DNA from: Planctomycetia bacterium
Lineage (GTDB): Bacteria > Planctomycetota > Planctomycetia > Gemmatales > HRBIN36
NCBI GenBank assembly: GCA_016795155.1
Contig: JAEUIE010000019.1
Span: 124,001 to 188,000, forward strand
Length of the DNA stretch: 64,000 nucleotides
Direction of reading: 5' to 3'
The position numbers and the translations under genes are program-made. Below the pieces are notes generated by a model. That model did no database searches, was not told the DNA's origin, and saw only the letters and a program-made list of their open reading frames with translations. Below are positions 55,748-64,000 of the stretch, piece after piece; position 1 is the stretch's first letter, and the number at the start of each line of letters is the position of its first letter.

Positions 55748-56308
55748 ATGAAGACGCGACGCAGTTTCATCTGCGGATCGCTGGCAGGCATGATGGTCTG
55801 TGCGACTGTCGTGATGGCTGGTGATTTGAAGTCCGGCCCGCAGCCGGGTAAAGGGGTCACTCCATTTGATCCCCTGAATATCTACAACGCCGATAGCCCC
55901 AGCAGGAACGGCAAGGAGAGTTGCTTTATCTGACAGCTCGGCAGCAAACCAGTCGCTTTGGTCTTCGCACGCGATACCGACGACGCCTTGGCCAGTTTGG
56001 TCAAGAAACTTGATGCCGAAGTTGCCAGAATCGGGAAAGCCAAAGTATCAGCAGTCATCATCTTCCTGGCCGACGGCGATGATATGAAAAACAAGATCGA
56101 GCAGTTTAAGAAGGATCATAACGTCAAACATGTCAGCCTTGCTCTTGACGGACCCAAAGGTCCTGAAGACTACAAGATCGCAAAAGAAGCTGCGGTGACG
56201 GCAATCCTCTACAAGGGCAAAAAGGTCAAATCGAATCACGCATTCGAAAAGTTTGCTGCGAAGGACGTCGAGACAGTTGTCAAAGACTTGTCAGAGATGA
56301 GCAAATAA
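55748..56308 (+). CDS. Tat-exported thioredoxin-like protein, predicted selenoprotein (TGA = Sec at codon 62)
   Basis: A 187-codon frame with one TGA at 55931-55933. The start has a Tat-type signal (KTRRSFICGSLAGMMVCATVVMAG) and a GGAGAG ribosome site. The motif is Cys59-F-I-TGA62-QLGSKPVALVFARD; planctomycete relatives normally have C-x2-C followed by KPVVLVFAR-like text here, so TGA replaces the second Cys. The frame continues unbroken through VSAVIIFLADGDDMKNKIEQF to LSEMSK. A hairpin follows the TGA (55944). Its function is probably redox exchange in the periplasm. A standard annotation would give a 61-residue stub and a separate hypothetical gene starting at TTG 55958. Confidence 0.78.
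55944..55968 (+). promoter_or_regulatory. Predicted SECIS of the thioredoxin-like gene
   Basis: Hairpin with stem ACCA/TGGT (55948-55951 and 55959-55962), extended by AA/TT and GC/GC pairs across two single-base bulges. The loop is GTCGCTT, starting with G and 18 bases after the TGA, in the usual range for bacterial SECIS elements. It is weaker than the one at 51319. Confidence 0.5.
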
Positions 56309-56349
56309 CCTACTGCTGGCGTATCGTCAAAGTATTTATGACACCCATT

Positions 56350-56381
56350 CACCGCCTGGCGATCCGCTCAGGCGGTGTTTT
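56350..56381 (+). terminator. Rho-independent terminator of the thioredoxin-like gene
   Basis: A perfect 9-bp stem CACCGCCTG/CAGGCGGTG with a 10-base loop, followed directly by TTTT and a T-rich stretch. It lies 42 bases after the stop at 56308. It supports the whole frame up to 56308, across the internal TGA, being one transcription unit. Confidence 0.85.
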
Positions 56382-56424
56382 GCGTTTGTAGACTAAACCT
56401 GATTGCCGCGCACCCCGTGCCTGG

Positions 56425-57081
56425 TCAACAGTGTGCTTCGACCATCAAGCCCCAAAGTGCGAGGTGACGCGATGAAAGAGGAAACTTCCGAAAGGTGATA
56501 GTTGAAAAGCCTGCCTGGATTAGGAAATCTCGTACTTCTGGTTCTGTGTAAAGGTTTGATCGCCACCATCGACCAATCAACCAATACATGAGCCAATTGT
56601 TACGTGTGATGAATAACAACAGACTCCCATCTTGGTTCAAAAGCCTTCGTAGTCCACTGAGGGCCTGAACAATATTCCCTGGCGGAAGGTATTCCAGCAT
56701 TGATGCTGTGACAATCAGGTCGTAGTTCGTCCAAGAACTCGGAAGAGTGTTCAGATCGAGCACGTTCGCCTGGATCAGTTCGATGCCTTCGATCCCCTGA
56801 TTGAGCAGCGACGTACGAAACCGCTCAAGCATTGCAGGAGTAAGGTCGAAACCGTGGATGGTTTCCAAACTGAATCCACGTGCTAAAAGGGCCTTACGCA
56901 ACGCAAGTGTTACGACCCCGCTACCACACCCGGCATCGAGGACCTTCATTCCGGGCCGAAGCAGCGGAGACTGCAGAAAACAAGCAAGAAGTCCGTGCGG
57001 GTAGCGAACCAGCCGTACAAATCGATCATAGGTTCGCCCTCTCTTTGTGTAGAGCTGAACTAAGTCATCTGTTGATATCAT
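56425..57081 (-). CDS. Class I SAM-dependent methyltransferase
   Basis: A 218-residue methyltransferase with motif I VLDAGCGSGVVTLALR (about 47-62), the acidic motif II (GFDLTPAMLERF) and NYDLIVTASMLEYLPP. The substrate is unknown. The C-terminal segment (SNLYTEPEVRDFLIQAGFSTITFRKF) is the usual seventh-strand region. It follows the RND permease gene of the second metal cluster by 62 bases on the same strand and may be part of that transcript. Confidence 0.85.
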   Translation of the reverse strand: MISTDDLVQLYTKRGRTYDRFVRLVRYPHGLLACFLQSPLLRPGMKVLDAGCGSGVVTLALRKALLARGFSLETIHGFDLTPAMLERFRTSLLNQGIEGIELIQANVLDLNTLPSSWTNYDLIVTASMLEYLPPGNIVQALSGLRRLLNQDGSLLLFITRNNWLMYWLIGRWWRSNLYTEPEVRDFLIQAGFSTITFRKFPLSSRHLALWGLMVEAHC

Positions 57082-57143
57082 GTTCGTATTATTATCTCAC
57101 ACCCTTCGGCAAACTGGTCAAAGTGTGCCTTTGTTATCCGGAG

Positions 57144-60100
57144 CTACTTGCTGTTCAATGCACGCTTCACTTCCCATTCTTTGACCAGGCAGTAAAGACA
57201 AGGAGCGATGAACAGCGTGATCAGATTGACCGCCATGCCGCCGATACTGGGAATGGCCATTGGTTGCATGACGTCAGACCCACGTCCATGTGTCATAAAG
57301 ATTGGTAAGAGCCCGATAAAAGTCGTGGCCGTTGACATGAGAATTGGGCGAATACGTTGAATGGCAGCATCGAGTACATATTCGCGCACCTCTTGACGGG
57401 ATCGCGGAGTAACTTTCCCAAATGCTCGCTCCAGATAATCGAGCATCACAATACTGCTGTCGTCAATAACACCGAAGAGGGCGATGAAGCCGACCCAGAC
57501 GGCAACGCTCATGTTGGCTCCCCAAAGATAAACCATGATGAAAGCTCCAGCAGCAGAGGTGAGCATGCCAAAGTAGACAACGAAGCCGAGCCACCATTTA
57601 CCAAGGCCAACATAAATCATGACCACCATAGTGATGAGCACGAGTGGTACAAGCCATGAGAGACGGGCCATGGCACGTTGCTGATTCTCGAACTGCCCCG
57701 ACCATTTCCAGTAGTATCCCGGAGGTACGACAAGCGTCGCCTCCTGGTGCCGTCCGGCGGCAACAAGCTCGTCACTTTTCCGTTTTTCTTCCTGCAACAG
57801 CTTTTCTGCGTCTTCAACGACGCTTACCTCATCACGATCACGTGTGTTCATCGTGACATAGCCTACAAGAAGTCCCCCTTCGCTCTTGAGTTCCAGGGGC
57901 CCAACTGTGTAACGAATCTTGGCGACCTGGGTAATAGGGATATGTGCCCCGGTAGATGTGGGCACGAGTACTCGTTCAAGTTCTTTGAAGTTGTCTCGGA
58001 GTTCACGTAAATAGCGTACGCGGATCGGGTAACGTTCCCGACCTTCAACGGATGTCGTCAAATTCTCACCGCCGATGGCGATCTCGATGATGTCTTGAAC
58101 ATCGCGAATTTTAACACCGTAGCGAGCTATGGCCAAGCGGTCGATTTCATACTCGATGTACGGCTTGCCAAGGATTCGGTCGGCAACAATGTCAGTGGCA
58201 CCTGGAACCTTGCGGAGAAGCTGCTCGATTTGCAGTCCAATGCGTTCAATTTCTTTAACGTCGGCACCGAAGATTTTCACGCCCATCATGGCCCGGAAAC
58301 CGGTTTGTAGCATGATGATGCGCGTTTGTATGGGTTGCAGCCACGTTGGGAGCACCCCAGGGATGTTGGTCTTGGATTGAAGCTCCTGCAGGATTTCCTG
58401 TTTAGTGATGCGACGCTGCCCGCCTTTGCCGTCTGAGACCATCCGCCAATCGTCTTCTGGCTTCAGGATAATCACCGTTTCAATCATGCCGATAGGGGCA
58501 GGATCAAGTGCAGTCTCAGCACGGCCGAGTTTCCCGACGACACTTTGCACTTCAGGAACGGTACGAATGGCGGCGTCTTGCCTGGAAACAACATCAAGTG
58601 ATTGTGGTAACGACGCCGAAGGAAGCATGGAGGGCATAAATAGGAATGAGCCTTCGTCGAGAGGCGGCATGAACTCTCTGCCCAGGCCAGGGAAGGTCTT
58701 ACTGAGATTGAGCCAAACGCTGTTGTTGGTGATATCGACACCGATCTTGCGTAACCCGAACTCAAGCGGATAAGCCATACGAGCGAAACCAAGCCAGCAA
58801 GTCAGACCTAGCAGTGAAATGAAAAGAGGGATAACAAGGAATAGGAACTTATTGTTAAGCACCCACCGCAGTGTTGGTCGAAAGACTGCATTAACACCTC
58901 GGGCAACAAGATTCTGTTCGAGTGGGATAAGTCGTTCTCGGCCCATGCGGTATACGGCGGCAGCAATCATAATCCCGATGCCAAAGGAAGTCGGCCAGCC
59001 GCTCCAGCGACCGCTGATGCCGAATCCCCATAGCAGGACTTCATGCATGGCAAACGTCGCCGCGATACCAACAGCAACGCCAACGAGTAGTGACTTAAGC
59101 CTTGACCAGGTCCCTGACCTGACAAGGTAATAGCTCAGCACAGGAACAAGCGTGATAGCCAGAATGACGGAAGCAGAAATAGCAAGTGTCTTGGTGTAAG
59201 CCAAGGGCTTGAAGAGTTTGCCTTCCTGATCGGCTAAGGCAAAAATCGGAATGAAGGAAATGATGGTATTAGTCACGGAGGTTAAGATAGCGCTACCCAC
59301 TTCGCTGGCAGCTTCGGCAACGACCTCTTTGTGCGGCCTGTTAGGCTCTGTGGAACAGCGGCGGTAGATATTCTCGGTCATGATAATGCCCATGTCAGCG
59401 ACATCACCGATGGCAATGGCTACGCCAGCCAGCGACATGATGTTGCTATCGACGCCGAGGTAGTACATAACGATAAAGCTCATCGCCACCGAGAGCGGAA
59501 GAGTAGGAACGATGGCAAGCGAACTACGCAGGTGCAGCAGAAAAATGATGACGACGCAAGCAACAGCAATAGCCTCTTCCGTCAATGCTTCTCTTAAGGT
59601 GTCGATAGTCTCCAGCACGATGTCAGTACGGTCATAAAAGGAGACAAGGCTGACGGGAGCCTGTTTGCCACTCGCCAATGTGATTTTCAGCCCTGGTTCA
59701 ATCTCCTTGATTTTGGCTTTCACCCGCTCTAGGACATGCAGCGGGTTTTCACCATAGCGCATGATGACGACACCACCCACAGCTTCCCGGCCGCCCTTGT
59801 CGAGTGCGCCACGACGGAAATCGGGCCCAAGCTGAACCGTGGCAACATTCTTGATGAAGATCGGTGTGCCGCCTTCCTGGCGGATGACGATATTTTCCAC
59901 ATCCTGAATACTCTTAACAAAGCCAACACCACGGATGAAGAACTCATAATTGTTGTTTTCGAGAACCTTGGCTCCGACATCAATGTTACTGCGACGGACG
60001 GCTTCATAGATTTCCGGCAACATCACCCGCTGAGCACGCATCTTGTCCGGATGAACATCAATTTGATACTGCTTGACGTATCCACCGACCGAAGCCACTT

Positions 60101-60620
60101 CCGAAACACCATCCACGGATTGGAGTTGGTAGCGAACGTACCAGTCCTGCAACGAACGAAGCTGTCCCAGATCAGCTCCATCTGCTTCCAGCGTATACCA
60201 ATAGACTTGTCCCAGAGCCGTGGCATCGGGGCCAAGTACCGGAACAACACCCTGCGGCATCTTGCCCATTGCGACACTCAAACGTTCCATGACGCGAGAG
60301 CGTGCCCAGTAGTAGTCAGCTTCGTCCTTAAAAATGACGAAGACCATCGAGAAGCCAAACGCAGAGGCTGATCGAATGGACTTAACTAGCGGCGTTCCTT
60401 GAAGGCTCGTAGTAAGGGGGTAGGTCACCTGATCTTCGACGTCCTGCGGCGAGCGCCCTGGCCAGTCAGCAAAGACGATCACCTGTTTCTCACCGATGTC
60501 AGGAATAGCATCGACAGGGGTATTCTTGAGGCAGTAATACCCACCCACGAGTATGGCGATTGCGGCCAGCAACACCAGGAAGCGGTTGTTCAGGCACCAG
60601 TTAATAATGAATGCAATCAT
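57144..60620 (-). CDS. RND heavy-metal efflux permease (CusA type)
   Basis: A 1158-residue inner-membrane permease of the Cu/Ag-type HME-RND group. The signature PVDAIPDIGEKQVIVFADWPGRSPQDVEDQVTYPL is at the N-terminus, followed by SIRSASAFGFSMVFVIFKDEADYYWARSRVMERL. GREFMPPLDEGSFLFMPSM resembles the methionine-containing cleft of CusA. It is about 110 residues longer than CusA, with extra hydrophobic segments in the middle (LKSLLVGVAVGIAATFAMHEVLLWGF). It starts 22 bases after its adaptor gene; no TolC partner is in the window. Confidence 0.93.
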   Translation of the reverse strand: MIAFIINWCLNNRFLVLLAAIAILVGGYYCLKNTPVDAIPDIGEKQVIVFADWPGRSPQDVEDQVTYPLTTSLQGTPLVKSIRSASAFGFSMVFVIFKDEADYYWARSRVMERLSVAMGKMPQGVVPVLGPDATALGQVYWYTLEADGADLGQLRSLQDWYVRYQLQSVDGVSEVASVGGYVKQYQIDVHPDKMRAQRVMLPEIYEAVRRSNIDVGAKVLENNNYEFFIRGVGFVKSIQDVENIVIRQEGGTPIFIKNVATVQLGPDFRRGALDKGGREAVGGVVIMRYGENPLHVLERVKAKIKEIEPGLKITLASGKQAPVSLVSFYDRTDIVLETIDTLREALTEEAIAVACVVIIFLLHLRSSLAIVPTLPLSVAMSFIVMYYLGVDSNIMSLAGVAIAIGDVADMGIIMTENIYRRCSTEPNRPHKEVVAEAASEVGSAILTSVTNTIISFIPIFALADQEGKLFKPLAYTKTLAISASVILAITLVPVLSYYLVRSGTWSRLKSLLVGVAVGIAATFAMHEVLLWGFGISGRWSGWPTSFGIGIMIAAAVYRMGRERLIPLEQNLVARGVNAVFRPTLRWVLNNKFLFLVIPLFISLLGLTCWLGFARMAYPLEFGLRKIGVDITNNSVWLNLSKTFPGLGREFMPPLDEGSFLFMPSMLPSASLPQSLDVVSRQDAAIRTVPEVQSVVGKLGRAETALDPAPIGMIETVIILKPEDDWRMVSDGKGGQRRITKQEILQELQSKTNIPGVLPTWLQPIQTRIIMLQTGFRAMMGVKIFGADVKEIERIGLQIEQLLRKVPGATDIVADRILGKPYIEYEIDRLAIARYGVKIRDVQDIIEIAIGGENLTTSVEGRERYPIRVRYLRELRDNFKELERVLVPTSTGAHIPITQVAKIRYTVGPLELKSEGGLLVGYVTMNTRDRDEVSVVEDAEKLLQEEKRKSDELVAAGRHQEATLVVPPGYYWKWSGQFENQQRAMARLSWLVPLVLITMVVMIYVGLGKWWLGFVVYFGMLTSAAGAFIMVYLWGANMSVAVWVGFIALFGVIDDSSIVMLDYLERAFGKVTPRSRQEVREYVLDAAIQRIRPILMSTATTFIGLLPIFMTHGRGSDVMQPMAIPSIGGMAVNLITLFIAPCLYCLVKEWEVKRALNSK

Positions 60621-60641
60621 GGCTGAACTACTCCTGGTGGA

Positions 60642-62219
60642 TTAATGGCCTTCGTGACCTTTGGGAGCTGTTGGCTTGGCTGGGGTTGGCGCACCACCAC
60701 CATGTCCGGAGTGTAAGTTTGCAGCCGACTGGCCTTGTGGATATAGCAGGCTGGGCATGCCAGCGATTTGTTGCTGGCTATCGAGCAAGAAACCGCCGCG
60801 AACGACAACGCGATCGCCAGCTTTCAGTCCGCTCAAGACTGGATAATACTCAACGACTTTGTTTGCATCATTCTTCCCTTCTGTCTTGGGGCCGATGATC
60901 ACTTCAACAAGTTCATAAGCTCCGTCCTTTTTCAATCGATAGACAATGCGTCGTACACCCGTATCGAGAACTGCTGTCACTGGGATAGCCAGCACTTTTC
61001 CTTGGGGAGCTTGGGGACTCACGCTGACAGGTGGTGTAGCTTTGGCAATATCGTGTCCTGCATGTTCGTCATGAACAGTTTCGCCTGATTTCGTGGGAGC
61101 TTGCTTTACGTCTGGTTTTAATGTCGATGGCTTTGCATCAGGGATTCGCTCCAATGGCATCTGACAAATGGTACATTTGCCTGGCTTATCTTGAATGACT
61201 TCCGGGTGCATCGGGCAAACGTGCTTTCCTTCGAGCCCGGTCGCTTCGGGGCTTCCATCCGAACGGAGTCGCACGTTGATGATCGCCGAGGCGTACATGG
61301 CTGGCTTCAGACGCCGGTCGGGATTCTTGAGATTCACACGGACTTTGACCGTGCGGCTTTTATCATCAAGAAACGGATCAATAAAAGTCACCGTGCCCTG
61401 GAAGGCTTCGTTGGGATAAGCTTCCAGCGATACTTCTACTGATTGGCCATATCGTACCCAAGACAGGTCTGATTCGTAGACATCGATGTAAAGCCAGATC
61501 GGATCAAGATCAGCAATGCGATAGAGAGGATCGCCTTCCTTGACGTACTGACCGACGCGAACGCTCTTTTCCACTACGGTGCCGCCGATGGGCGAGTACA
61601 GCGTCAGATGGGTTTGGATCTTGCGGCTCTTTTCAATCGATTCAATCTGCTCGGGAAGAATACCCAGAAGACGTAACTTGGCTCGTGAAGCTTCGAGAGT
61701 GGTTTCAAAATAAGTACGGTCACCCTGAGCTTTCTGAACCGCATCGATCATGCGTATGAGTTCACCCTGGGCAACAAAGAGTTCCGGGCTGTAGATGTCA
61801 ACAAGATGATCTCCTTGTTTGACCTGGATGCCGGTGAAATCAGCATAAAGCTTTTCAACGCGACCCGCAATACGGGCAGTAATGTAGGCGATGCGTGGTT
61901 CGTTGTAATCGAGTTTGCCAACCGTACGAATGACCTTGGCGAGTTCTCGGAAAGAAATAGCTTCCGTTTCAAGTCCAATTCGCTCCTGATAGACCGATGC
62001 CTCAGCTTGTTGCTCTTTCACAGGAATCAGTTTCATTCCGCATATTGGGCAATCGCCTGGTTTGGGCGAGCGGATTTGAGGATGCATCGAACAAGTCCAA
62101 TCACCTTGCTCGGTGGCTAGTACAGATTTTTGCGGCCAGTAACGGTACGCCAGGTAAACGGCACCTGCGAGGAGGCTCAAGACAACAATGCTGCGAAGCC
62201 AAGGCGCGAAGCGGTTCAT
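60642..62219 (-). CDS. RND efflux adaptor with two heavy-metal-binding domains (CusB type)
   Basis: A 525-residue periplasmic adaptor. One membrane helix is at 8-27. A heavy-metal-binding domain follows (W41-T-CSMHPQIRSPKPGDCPICGMKLIP) and a second lies around residue 340-370 (HVCPMHPEVIQDKPGKCTICQMPLERIP). The rest is the CusB-like adaptor fold (AGRVEKLYADFTGIQVKQGDHL, then YSPIGGTVVEKSVRVGQYVKEGDPLYRIADLDPIWLYIDVYESDL). The C-terminus is His-rich (HSGHGGG, HEGH). Its ATG overlaps the ATPase stop (ATGA), so translation is coupled. Confidence 0.93.
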   Translation of the reverse strand: MNRFAPWLRSIVVLSLLAGAVYLAYRYWPQKSVLATEQGDWTCSMHPQIRSPKPGDCPICGMKLIPVKEQQAEASVYQERIGLETEAISFRELAKVIRTVGKLDYNEPRIAYITARIAGRVEKLYADFTGIQVKQGDHLVDIYSPELFVAQGELIRMIDAVQKAQGDRTYFETTLEASRAKLRLLGILPEQIESIEKSRKIQTHLTLYSPIGGTVVEKSVRVGQYVKEGDPLYRIADLDPIWLYIDVYESDLSWVRYGQSVEVSLEAYPNEAFQGTVTFIDPFLDDKSRTVKVRVNLKNPDRRLKPAMYASAIINVRLRSDGSPEATGLEGKHVCPMHPEVIQDKPGKCTICQMPLERIPDAKPSTLKPDVKQAPTKSGETVHDEHAGHDIAKATPPVSVSPQAPQGKVLAIPVTAVLDTGVRRIVYRLKKDGAYELVEVIIGPKTEGKNDANKVVEYYPVLSGLKAGDRVVVRGGFLLDSQQQIAGMPSLLYPQGQSAANLHSGHGGGAPTPAKPTAPKGHEGH

Positions 62220-64000
62220 ACGTCACCTCCTGCGGAAAGCGTGGTACGGCTCAACCATCTCTGCCGAACTAGTTTGCTGATCTCAATAGCAGTAACAGGG
62301 AACAAAGCGAGAATGGCAATGGACGCCCATTCCCAAATGGGGTGCGACGTAACGTCGAAGACAAGATGCGTGAATGGGAGTGTAATGATGCTCAGTTGCA
62401 GTAGCGCTGATACCGCAATCGCACCAAAGAGATAGGGGTTACTGGAGATTCCCAGTTGCCAGAATGTTCGTATTTGGCTGCGGGCAGCCAGGGCACGAAA
62501 GAGTTCCCCATAGACCGCAACGCAAAACGCTACAGTGCGAGCATGAGCTAAGGCTTCGTCTGACTTGGGGTTTTGCAAATATACAATGCCAAACGCCGCT
62601 AGAACTACTCCTCCAACTAACAGGCCTTGAAATAATAGCTGTCTTCCTAACGCCCATGAAAGCATTGACTGACCTGGAGGCCTGGGTTTTCTTTGCATGA
62701 TGCCAGCTTCCGGCGGTTCCATGGTGAGGGCCAGCGCGGGTACACCATCACTGATAAGGTTGAGCCATAGCAAATGGATTGGTAATAGTGGCGTTGGCCA
62801 TCCTAACAGACTCGCGACGAGCATCAGGAGAATCTCGCCACAATTACAGGAAAGCAGGTAGATCAGCACCTTTTGAATGTTGTCAAAGATGCAACGCCCT
62901 TCTTCAACTGCATTCACGATCGAAGCAAAATTGTCATCGGTCAGCACCATTGCCGATGCTTCCTTGGTGACGTCAGTTCCACTCACACCCATGGCGATGC
63001 CGATGTCGGCAGCCTTGATGGCCGGCGCGTCATTGACACCGTCACCAGTCATGGCAACGACTTGGCCACGGCTCTGCCAGGCTTTGACGATACGCAGTTT
63101 GTGCTCTGCAGTGACGCGAGCATAGACGGCGATCATTTCGACTTCTGTTGCAAGGCGCTCGTCGGACATCACGCTGAGGTCTTGGCCCGTGACGACTCGA
63201 TCATTAGGTTCAGCGATGTTGAGTTCCACGGCAATCGCTAGTGCTGTTGCAGGATGATCACCGGTAATCATGACCGGGCGTATTCCTGCTTCGTGACAGC
63301 GCTGAACTGCCAGTTTGGCCTCCTCGCGGGGCGGATCAATCATGCCGACCAGCCCGACGAAGATCAGGTCATGCTCGTCTGCTAGAGCATTCGCTGGTGA
63401 TGATACCTCTCGATAGGCTAATGCGAGCACGCGTAGGGCACGACCAGCCATTGCCGCGTTGGCATCCAACACCTCACGTCGCCTCACTTCTGAGAGTGGC
63501 TGTGCTCCCTCCGAGTACCGTTCGCTGACGCATTTCCCGAGAATCACCTCAGGGGCACCCTTGGTATACATGAGAAGACGACCGCCAGGTTCCCGAACCA
63601 CGACGGACATCGCCTTACGTTCAGAATCGAAGGGTATTTCGTAAAGTACCTGGGCGGAAGATGACGTGATCTCGATCCCCGCTTTCATCGCCGCTACTAT
63701 CAATGCTCCTTCAGTCGGATCGCCGACAACTTGCCATGCACCTGCACCTTTATCAAGTGGCTTGAGTCTGGCATTGTTACAGCGTGCACCAATCGTTAAG
63801 GCTAGCTGGAGCGATGGAGAATCTAAGGGCTTGATTGCCTTTGAATCATCGGTCTCCAATCCAAAAGGGAAGAATCGACCTGATGGAGCGAACCCGGAAC
63901 CACTTACTGCAAAATGCTCGCTTGAGACGAGTATTTCACGGACTGTCATTTCATTACAGGTCAGGGTTCCGGTTTTGTCAGAACAGATGACGGTGACGGA
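62216..64000 (-). CDS. Cation-transporting P-type ATPase (partial, PacL/P2-like)
   Basis: The C-terminal 594 residues of a P-type pump; the N-terminal part lies beyond the right edge. Visible parts are the phosphorylation motif DKTGTLT at the edge, the nucleotide-binding domain (GDPTEGALIVAAM), MVTGDHPATALAIA, GDGVNDAPAIKAADIGIAMG, and six C-terminal membrane helices. The layout with TEGALI and the long C-terminal membrane part is that of P2-type calcium/cation pumps, not the P1B metal pumps. It heads the operon with the adaptor and RND permease. Confidence 0.9.
   Translation of the reverse strand, partial: SVTVICSDKTGTLTCNEMTVREILVSSEHFAVSGSGFAPSGRFFPFGLETDDSKAIKPLDSPSLQLALTIGARCNNARLKPLDKGAGAWQVVGDPTEGALIVAAMKAGIEITSSSAQVLYEIPFDSERKAMSVVVREPGGRLLMYTKGAPEVILGKCVSERYSEGAQPLSEVRRREVLDANAAMAGRALRVLALAYREVSSPANALADEHDLIFVGLVGMIDPPREEAKLAVQRCHEAGIRPVMITGDHPATALAIAVELNIAEPNDRVVTGQDLSVMSDERLATEVEMIAVYARVTAEHKLRIVKAWQSRGQVVAMTGDGVNDAPAIKAADIGIAMGVSGTDVTKEASAMVLTDDNFASIVNAVEEGRCIFDNIQKVLIYLLSCNCGEILLMLVASLLGWPTPLLPIHLLWLNLISDGVPALALTMEPPEAGIMQRKPRPPGQSMLSWALGRQLLFQGLLVGGVVLAAFGIVYLQNPKSDEALAHARTVAFCVAVYGELFRALAARSQIRTFWQLGISSNPYLFGAIAVSALLQLSIITLPFTHLVFDVTSHPIWEWASIAILALFPVTAIEISKLVRQRWLSRTTLSAGGDV

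Noticed and set aside
56425-57081. A third Sec candidate at the C-terminal Cys-TGA of the methyltransferase
   Set aside because: The frame past the TGA is short and not protein-like, there is no CxxC redox motif and the enzyme is complete at this stop.
59736-60371. 211-codon plus-strand frame
   Set aside because: Antisense to the CusA-like permease; no domain or ribosome site.
1-64000. CRISPR array or prophage
   Set aside because: No regular spaced repeats, cas genes, integrase or phage structural genes were seen in the window.

Overview
The window is a chromosomal segment of a planctomycete, most likely in or near the Gemmatales. The main evidence is lineage-typical gene families: a DUF1592-type giant cytochrome protein paired with a DUF1552 protein, a Tat-exported DUF1501 protein, secreted thioredoxin-like proteins, and an FHA-GAF-PP2C phosphatase. 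Base composition looks moderate and most genes lie on the minus strand. No plasmid, phage or CRISPR signal was seen.

Layout. Positions 1-8250 (minus) hold the S10/spc ribosomal-protein operon from rpsJ to a truncated rpsE. rplC (L3) is missing from its usual place, and an initiator tRNA sits between rpsS and rplV. Positions 8467-14675 hold an SDR oxidoreductase, a TPR-like membrane protein, RlmN, ClpS, the FHA-GAF-PP2C phosphatase, and an ECF sigma/anti-sigma pair. Positions 14775-20159 form a compact histidine-utilisation operon (hutI-hutG-hutU-hutH) with overlapping genes. Positions 20192-36675 are the accessory planctomycete region: an orphan Imm33-like immunity gene with a remnant paralog, the DUF1552/DUF1592 pair, a thioredoxin-fold protein, a scramblase-like protein, an S9 peptidase, an acyltransferase and the DUF1501 protein. 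A tRNA-Leu at 36918 borders a small island (37000-39134) with a decayed ISL3 transposase, a DUF6946 nuclease-like gene and gene fragments.

Positions 39128-50092 form a heavy-metal efflux cluster: TolC-like outer-membrane lipoprotein, RND adaptor and permease, a metal-binding lipoprotein, a periplasmic HMA protein, a Zn/Cd-type P1B ATPase, and small Cys-rich secreted proteins. A Trp-Cys-x-Glu/Lys-His-x6-Cys-x2-Cys motif recurs in the adaptor and the lipoprotein. A second metal cluster (57144-64000) has a P-type ATPase (truncated by the window edge), an adaptor with two heavy-metal-binding domains and a CusA-like permease.

The most notable region is 50241-56381. Two unrelated redox genes each contain one in-frame TGA exactly where the second Cys of a CxxC redox site belongs: an AhpD-like peroxidase-related gene (Cys-Phe-Tyr-TGA) and an exported thioredoxin-like gene (Cys-Phe-Ile-TGA). 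Each is followed by a hairpin where a bacterial SECIS would lie. The AhpD-like hairpin closely resembles the E. coli fdhF element (GGUC loop above an unpaired U). I read both as selenoproteins that standard annotation would split or call pseudogenes.
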